A stretch of DNA of 7,481 nt from contig CALBJG010000082.1 of assembly GCA_937892865.1 (NCBI GenBank), forward strand, positions 1-7,481. Direction: 5' to 3'. This document shows positions 1-4,900 of the stretch, in pieces (within the stretch, counting starts at the first letter, position 1; each line of letters starts with the position of its first letter). Origin of the DNA: an uncultured Clostridia bacterium. GTDB taxonomy: Bacteria > Bacillota > Clostridia > Oscillospirales > Oscillospiraceae. The notes under the pieces were generated by a model. It had not been told where the DNA came from and did no database searches. It saw only the letters and a list, made by a program, of their open reading frames with translations. A program made the translations under genes and the position numbers.

Positions 1-7
1 AGGGAAG
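1..7 (+). promoter_or_regulatory. Possible ribosome binding site of the RT gene
   Basis: The purine run AGGGAAG ends 4 bases before the ATG at 12. It is an imperfect Shine-Dalgarno match, but it supports that ATG over a start further upstream. It lies at the window edge, so its 5' context cannot be seen. Confidence 0.45.
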
Positions 8-11
8 TTTC

Positions 12-935
12 ATGATCGTATACAGGGAGCTTTCCTCCCTTGAACAGGATCTTGGCATCAGCGCCAAGACACTCTATGCCGTCAGCAACAATTTGAACAA
101 GCATTATCGTAAAGCTAAGCTCCCCAAAAAGAACGGCGGTTTTCGCAATCTGTCCGTTCCAGATGAGGCGCTAAAAACCATTCAAAAGCGGATTACTGAA
201 GTGCTATTGATCCATATGCCCATATCAAAATACGCAAAGGCATATCGGTTTGGTGGTTCCACATTGCGTAATGCCAAACATCATGTTGGTAAGCAAATTG
301 TGCTGAAGCTGGATATCCTTCATTTCTTTGACAGTATCCGATACTCTACTGTAAAAGATGTGGTATTCCCAGAGAAGATCTACGCAGAGCCTCTGCGTAT
401 TCTACTGACCATGCTGTGCTATCACAAGGATGCCCTTCCTCAGGGAGCACCCAGCTCCCCGGCTATCACGAACATCATTCTATACGAGTTTGACGAGCAG
501 ATTGGTGGGTGGTGTCGGAATCAAGGCATTGCCTACACCCGATACTGTGATGATATGACTTTCTCCGGTGATTTTGATCCGTCAGATCTAATTCAGTTTG
601 TCAGACTGGAATTGAAGAAAATGGGTTTCCTGCTAAACGAGCAGAAGACCAAAATCCAGCGCTCAGGTCAGCAGCAGACTGTTACCGGCATCGTAGTCAA
701 TGAGAAGCTGAGTATCCCTGCAGACTACCGCCGCAAGCTGCGTCAGGAGCTATATTACTGCAGAAAGTTTGGTATCCGGGAACACCTTCATAGAATCGGT
801 CTGGAGATTCCAGAGGATACTTACCGAATGCAGTTGTTGGGCAAGGTCAATTATGTGCTGCAGGTTCATCCGGATGACCGGGATATGATAGCTGCAAAAA
901 ATCAAATCATTGCAAAAAGCCGCTGGGGAAATTGA
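12..935 (+). CDS. Retron-type reverse transcriptase
   Basis: RNA-directed DNA polymerase of 307 residues, the usual size for retron RTs. In known retrons it copies part of a structured upstream RNA (msr-msd) into msDNA, which works with an effector in phage defence. Visible motifs in order: finger region with LPKKNGG (37-43); retron-characteristic NAxxH as NAKHH (87-91); motif A LKLDILHFFDSI (98-109) with catalytic D101; LPQGAPSSP (142-150); YCDD (178-181), the catalytic DD with Cys where YADD is commoner; and VTG (224-226), another retron hallmark. The basic, aromatic C-terminal part (about 236-280) would be the thumb that recognises the cognate RNA. The N-terminus aligns with the normal start of the family, so ATG at 12 is preferred, though the frame stays open to the window edge. 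No effector domain is fused. The msr-msd and any effector must lie left of the window or be absent. GC looks lower than in the giant gene to the right. The retron call is firm; its subtype is not assigned. Confidence 0.88.
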   Translation: MIVYRELSSLEQDLGISAKTLYAVSNNLNKHYRKAKLPKKNGGFRNLSVPDEALKTIQKRITEVLLIHMPISKYAKAYRFGGSTLRNAKHHVGKQIVLKLDILHFFDSIRYSTVKDVVFPEKIYAEPLRILLTMLCYHKDALPQGAPSSPAITNIILYEFDEQIGGWCRNQGIAYTRYCDDMTFSGDFDPSDLIQFVRLELKKMGFLLNEQKTKIQRSGQQQTVTGIVVNEKLSIPADYRRKLRQELYYCRKFGIREHLHRIGLEIPEDTYRMQLLGKVNYVLQVHPDDRDMIAAKNQIIAKSRWGN

Positions 936-947
936 TTCCTCAGCGGC
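919..947. terminator. Bidirectional hairpin terminator between convergent genes
   Basis: A 12-bp stem (919-930 with 936-947, one G-T wobble) encloses a 5-base loop, ATTGA, which holds the RT stop codon. On the minus strand the stem is followed directly by TTTTT, which makes it a strong intrinsic terminator for the TipAS gene ending at 962. On the plus strand it is followed by AAATTTTATGATTTT, a weaker U-rich tail that could terminate the RT transcript. The left arm encodes the last RT codons, so the hairpin overlaps coding sequence. Confidence 0.85.
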
Positions 948-961
948 AAATTTTATGATTT

Positions 962-1375
962 TCATAGCAGTTTTTGGGTGTAGATGTCAATAACCTGCTT
1001 GGCAAAGGCGCCGGTGCCGTCGCCGCCCACTTGGTCGATGTTTTCCGTCATTGCGCCGCCGGCGGCGTAACTTTCCGCCAGGCTCTGAAAGATTTGGGGC
1101 GTGCAGTTGTAAAAATGCGCCGTAAAGAACGCCTGCAGCTCGCTTGCCCAATTTTGGGCCGCTTCACTGTCAGGTTCACAGGGGCGCATTTCCCCCAGCC
1201 GGGCAAAGAAGTCCATCACCTGCGCGCCAAGGTCCTTTTCCTGCTCCTTGGCGCGGTCTTTCTGCTTCTGCTCATATTCCTTGTAGGCATCGGTATTGCC
1301 GTAAAGCGCCTTGGCCTGCCGGCTGTATTCGTCTGATTTCTTGGGGGCAATATTCATATATTTTACGCCTGACAT
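962..1375 (-). CDS. Stand-alone TipAS-type antibiotic-recognition domain protein
   Basis: A protein of 137 residues made almost entirely of a TipAS domain, the drug-binding half of MerR-family regulators such as Streptomyces TipAL. In that family the domain binds thiopeptide antibiotics. Family-like features: LYGNTDAYKEY (24-34); a charged helical stretch (about 33-50); and a C-terminal half with HFYNCTP (87-93) and ENIDQVGGDGTGAFAKQVID (111-130), matching the pattern '(R/H)WFYxC...H..L...Y......TxNIDxxG.GLAxYL..AI'. The N-terminal helix-turn-helix of full-length MerR/TipA proteins is absent, and the preceding gene is not a MerR half. It would therefore act as a free ligand-binding or sequestering protein, like TipAS translated alone, rather than as a transcription factor. 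The start is the second of two in-frame ATGs (1375), because AGGAGG at 1383-1388 lies 7 bases before it and only 1 base before the ATG at 1381. It is probably co-transcribed with the deformylase-like gene, 45 bases upstream. The ligand is not known from sequence. Confidence 0.82.
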   Translation of the reverse strand: MSGVKYMNIAPKKSDEYSRQAKALYGNTDAYKEYEQKQKDRAKEQEKDLGAQVMDFFARLGEMRPCEPDSEAAQNWASELQAFFTAHFYNCTPQIFQSLAESYAAGGAMTENIDQVGGDGTGAFAKQVIDIYTQKLL

Positions 1376-1382
1376 AGGCATC

Positions 1383-1388
1383 CCTCCT
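1383..1388 (-). promoter_or_regulatory. Consensus Shine-Dalgarno of the TipAS gene
   Basis: AGGAGG on the minus strand, followed by 7 bases and ATG at 1375. The other in-frame ATG, at 1381, would be only 1 base away. This decides the start in favour of 1375. Confidence 0.85.
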
Positions 1389-1420
1389 CTTGGTACTATC
1401 TGCCGGGTGTGACCTCCGGT

Positions 1421-1834
1421 TTATATCAACACACCGTTACAATGGTCGATTTCGTGTTGAATGATCTGGGCGGGCCAGCCGGTAAAGGTTTTGATGCGGG
1501 TTTGGAATTGCTCATTCTGCCACCGGACTTTGATGGTACGGTAGCGTTTGCAGGGGCGTGGGCCACCCAGCAGGGACAAGCACCCCTCTTCCGTATCGTA
1601 GGGATCGGTCGCCTTGATTATTTCCGGGTTGAACATTGTCATATAAGCGCCCTCGTTATCAAACACGATGATCCGCTTGCGAACACCGATCATATTCGCC
1701 GCCATACCCACGCAGGCGTCTTTGTTGGCGACCAAAGTATCCAGCAGATCCTGCGCCACCGGCAGATCCGCTTTCGTTGCCGCCTCGGACTTGATACCCA
1801 GCAAAATCGGGTCATGTACTATCGCTTTTATCAT
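1421..1834 (-). CDS. Divergent peptide deformylase-like protein
   Basis: A protein of 137 residues from the metal-dependent peptide deformylase fold, which removes the formyl group from the N-terminal methionine of new proteins. Motif II EGCLS (83-87) supplies the metal ligand Cys85. Motif III HEIDH (127-131) supplies ligands His127 and His131 and catalytic Glu128. Motif I is altered: the canonical GxGLAAxQ reads CVGMAANM (41-48), so the oxyanion-stabilising Gln is Met48 and the leading Gly is Cys. The protein is shorter than E. coli Def (about 169 residues) and resembles a small clostridial deformylase-like group. It may be an active deformylase of unusual specificity or a second, accessory copy. 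The start is taken as ATG 1834 (MIKAI...), which fits the family N-terminus. A GTG at 1843 would add three residues. Neither start has a strong Shine-Dalgarno site; a GAGAAAG stretch lies upstream. First gene of a probable operon with the TipAS protein. No gene symbol is given because a canonical def is probably elsewhere. Confidence 0.85.
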   Translation of the reverse strand: MIKAIVHDPILLGIKSEAATKADLPVAQDLLDTLVANKDACVGMAANMIGVRKRIIVFDNEGAYMTMFNPEIIKATDPYDTEEGCLSLLGGPRPCKRYRTIKVRWQNEQFQTRIKTFTGWPAQIIQHEIDHCNGVLI

Positions 1835-1866
1835 ATTGCACACGCTTTCTCGACTTTAATAGTTCT

Positions 1867-1895
1867 ATTATAGAGTTATCCCGGGCAAATTGCAA
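1867..1895 (-). promoter_or_regulatory. Sigma-A-type promoter of the deformylase-like/TipAS operon
   Basis: On the minus strand, TTGCAA (1895-1890, 4 of 6 matches to TTGACA) is followed by exactly 17 bases and a perfect TATAAT (1872-1867). Transcription would start near 1860, giving a leader of about 25 bases before ATG 1834. No operator-like palindrome overlaps it clearly, so constitutive housekeeping-factor expression is the simplest reading. Confidence 0.75.
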
Positions 1896-1946
1896 CTGTG
1901 GAACTGCCCCTCCTGAAACAGGGCGAATTTCGTTTCCTGATACATA

Positions 1947-1981
1947 AAAAAGTGGAGTCTAAAATATAGACTCCACTTTTT
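1947..1981 (-). terminator. Perfect 15-bp hairpin terminator of the giant gene
   Basis: Arms 1947-1961 and 1967-1981 are exact reverse complements around the 5-base loop AAATA. The core GTGGAGTCTA/TAGACTCCAC is flanked by an A-run on one side and a T-run on the other. On the minus strand it starts 3 bases after the TAA stop of the giant gene (1985-1987) and ends in six Ts. The symmetric arms would also let it stop plus-strand transcription (TTTTTCTTTT). Confidence 0.93.
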
Positions 1982-1984
1982 CTT

Positions 1985-4900
1985 TTATGGGGTGATGTAG
2001 GCTTTGGCGCTGTCGCCGTATTTCATCATGGCATCTACCAATTCGCCCAGATATGCAGGCTCGGTGGCGTTGATATTCTTTGCCGCATAGGACTCGATGC
2101 TGTAGAGAATGGTGTTGCTGACCGCCACGCCGTTGCGGTAGGCTGTCACATACACTTTTTCACGCATCTGTCCGGCGTTCAGCCCGCGGAAATAGATGTA
2201 ATTGACACCGCCTTCCACACGCACATCGGTGATCGTCCATTCTCTGCCGGCGCTTTCGATCTTGAAACTTAAGCCGTCCAGTGTATCCGCGGTAAACTTG
2301 AACCGCATCACCACGGAATCATTCAGCACCAGACCGCCGCCGGTCCAGGAAACAGCAGGGTTATCGATGACCGCATACTTGTTGTTTTGCACACTTTCAT
2401 AGGCGCGGCTTGCCTGGGTGCCCCAGGCTTTTTGGGCATCGGTCAGATTGCCGTTTGCCAGCGCGCCGGTATTATGACCGGTGTACTGCTGGGACACTGC
2501 ACCGTAGTTGAGCAGGTCGACCAGCAAGGTACGCAGTTCGCTATAGGCGTCATCGCTGCACTTTTCCAGTTGGGTGTAGCAGTACTGGGCAATGCTGTAA
2601 TCTCTGGGTTTGGCGGCGTAGACCTCGCCGTTATAAGTGGCATAGAGCACTGCCGTTATGGTATCGTTCATCTGGTTGGGGGCGATATTATAGAAGGGGA
2701 AGATGTACTGGGTACCCTCGGCATTGACTGTATAGTCGGTGATCACGGTCTTGACACCGCCGAATGTGACCTCCAGGTAGGGGTCTGTAAAACCGAAACT
2801 GTCCAGATTGGTCTTATTCGCCTTGTAATAAAGGGCGATGTTATCCTGGAGCACCGGCGCTGCGCCGGAGAGTTTGACCTGGCTTCTGACATCCACATCA
2901 TAGGCAGGTCTTTGGGCAGTTTCCAAAGAGAGTTCCATACCCCCAGAGAGGACCACCGGGGTGGCGCCGGTGACGATAATATCGTCAATTTGGCAATCGC
3001 CGCCGGAAATGGCAAGGGCGCTCAGTCCATGATCCGCATCCTGCTCTGTGGCAGTATAGGTAAGGGTCAATACTTTCTGTTCCCCGGCGGCCAGGGTCTC
3101 CGATACGGAAGAAACTGCCGTACCATCCGGAAGAACGGGGGCAAGGGTATAAGTTGCCGGGGAAGATGCGGTATTCTTCACCACCGCGGAGAAGGTGTAT
3201 GTTTCGCCGGGGGTGGCAACTGCGCCGCTGCCGAACACATCTTCCACCCGGATGCCTGCCGCGCCGGTGACGGTGGCAACGCCATTTCCGACGGTGACAT
3301 TACCGGTGATATCGGCATTGGGGATATGGAAAGTCAAGTCCAGATACCGGCAGGCGGAAGGCTCTTCGCTGGTCAGCGCGAAGATGTACTTACCGTTTTC
3401 TTTGCCGGAAATATAGTCTGTTACATCCACGGTGTAGGTCTGTCCCGCCACCGTTTTGATGCTCGCTACCGCCTCGCCGCCGTAAAGGAGCGCCGGGTCC
3501 AGTTTTTCATCGTTCCGGTTGCCGGGAGCGGTGTTCCAGGTCATATTCACCGGCAGATCTTCCGCCTGCAAAGCGTAGACATGGACCGTCTGTCCCACGG
3601 AAGCATTCACTTTGAACCGGAAGACCGCCCTTTGCAGGTCTGCCGGGGGTGTCTGGGGGGCAAACAGGGCAAAGGTCTTATAAATGCCGTTGATCTTCTC
3701 CCCTGCCTCCGGCGCTTTCACGATCAGATCATTTCCCACGCCGGTGACGCCGCTGACGCTGACGCTCTCTTCGATGGGTACCGGCACAGCGGTGGCATTT
3801 GCCGTTTCGCAGGTTTTGAAATTATCTATCTGCACCACCGGCGCAGGGCTGTAGACCCGGTCGGAATTGGGGTCTAAATTAGCATCAAAGCCACGGAAGT
3901 AAAGACCCAGCAAACTGACGCCGCCATACTGGGTGGTGGAGCCGTTCAAAAGCGCCGGGAGCATCTGCTCTGTAATGGTGACATTGTATGTGACGGATAT
4001 CCACTGATCCAGATCATTTTCTGTGAAAGTCAGTTGATTCCGGCTGAAATTGTAGGGATTGGAGTAGTCCGCAGCGTCGGATGCCCGCTTTGCCTTACTG
4101 GAAAGAGCGTAGTAGATGTAGCCCGGGCTGTCGGACTTGATATCAAAGGTGATCCGGTAAGTTTTGCCCACATCGGCGGCGGTAAGGATATGGTCGAAGG
4201 TGTTATAGAGGTTTACATAACCATATTTATTGGTGGGGGCAAACTGCAAAACCGTGCCTCGTTTGCTGTCGGACACTGCCGACGCGTTCAAGACCGATGC
4301 CGCCACATTGCCGGACACATAGTACTTGCCGTTTTCGATGGTGTGGGTATCCTCTTTGCCCTTGTTCACCGCAACGGATGTAACGGTGTCAAAGTCCACG
4401 CCGCCCACCACCGGGAAACCTACGGTTTCAGCAGAGGGGGTGATCCGGGTGGTACGGGCTTCCTTGGTCACAAAGTTTGCAAATTGGATCACCGGAGCAG
4501 GGTCGTAATTCCGGTCGGAACCGGAGGCGATATTATCATCAAAGCCCCGGAAGTAAAGACCCAGCAAACTGATGCCGCCATACTGGGTGGTGGAGCCGTT
4601 CAGAAGCGCCGGGAGCATCTGCTCTGTGATGGTGACGGTGTAGGTGTAGGTGACCCATTTGCCCACATTGTCACCGGTAATATCTATCTGATTGCGGCTG
4701 AAATTGTAAGGATTGGAGTAGTCTGCAGCGTCGGATGCCCGCTTTGCCTTACCGGAAAGACCGTAGTAGATGTAGCCCAGGCTGTCGCACTTTAAGTCGA
4801 ACTGAATGGTGTAAGTCTTGCCCACATCGGCGGATGTAAGAATATGGTCGAAGGTGTTGTAAAGATTCACATAGGCATACTTATTGGTGGGGGCGAACTG

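Noticed and set aside
936..961. A retron RNA located downstream of the RT.
   Set aside because: Only 26 bases separate the two convergent stop codons, and these belong to the terminator hairpin; there is no room for an msr-msd.
974..1377. Plus-strand frames opposite the TipAS gene.
   Set aside because: They are shadows of the minus-strand gene, which has a consensus ribosome binding site and family motifs.
1409..1873. A 154-codon plus-strand frame opposite the deformylase-like gene.
   Set aside because: The minus strand carries intact EGCLS and HEIDH motifs and a promoter; the plus-strand product resembles nothing.
1868..1945. A 25-codon minus-strand frame (MYQETKFALF...) between the giant gene's terminator and the operon promoter.
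   Set aside because: No Shine-Dalgarno site, it starts directly after the terminator T-run, and it overlaps the -35/-10 region. It is probably chance or a gene remnant.
2387..3877. A 496-codon open frame on the plus strand opposite the giant gene.
   Set aside because: The product is Gly/Ile/Val/His-rich without recognisable domains, as expected for the antisense of G+C-rich coding sequence. The minus-strand frame has clear domain homology throughout.
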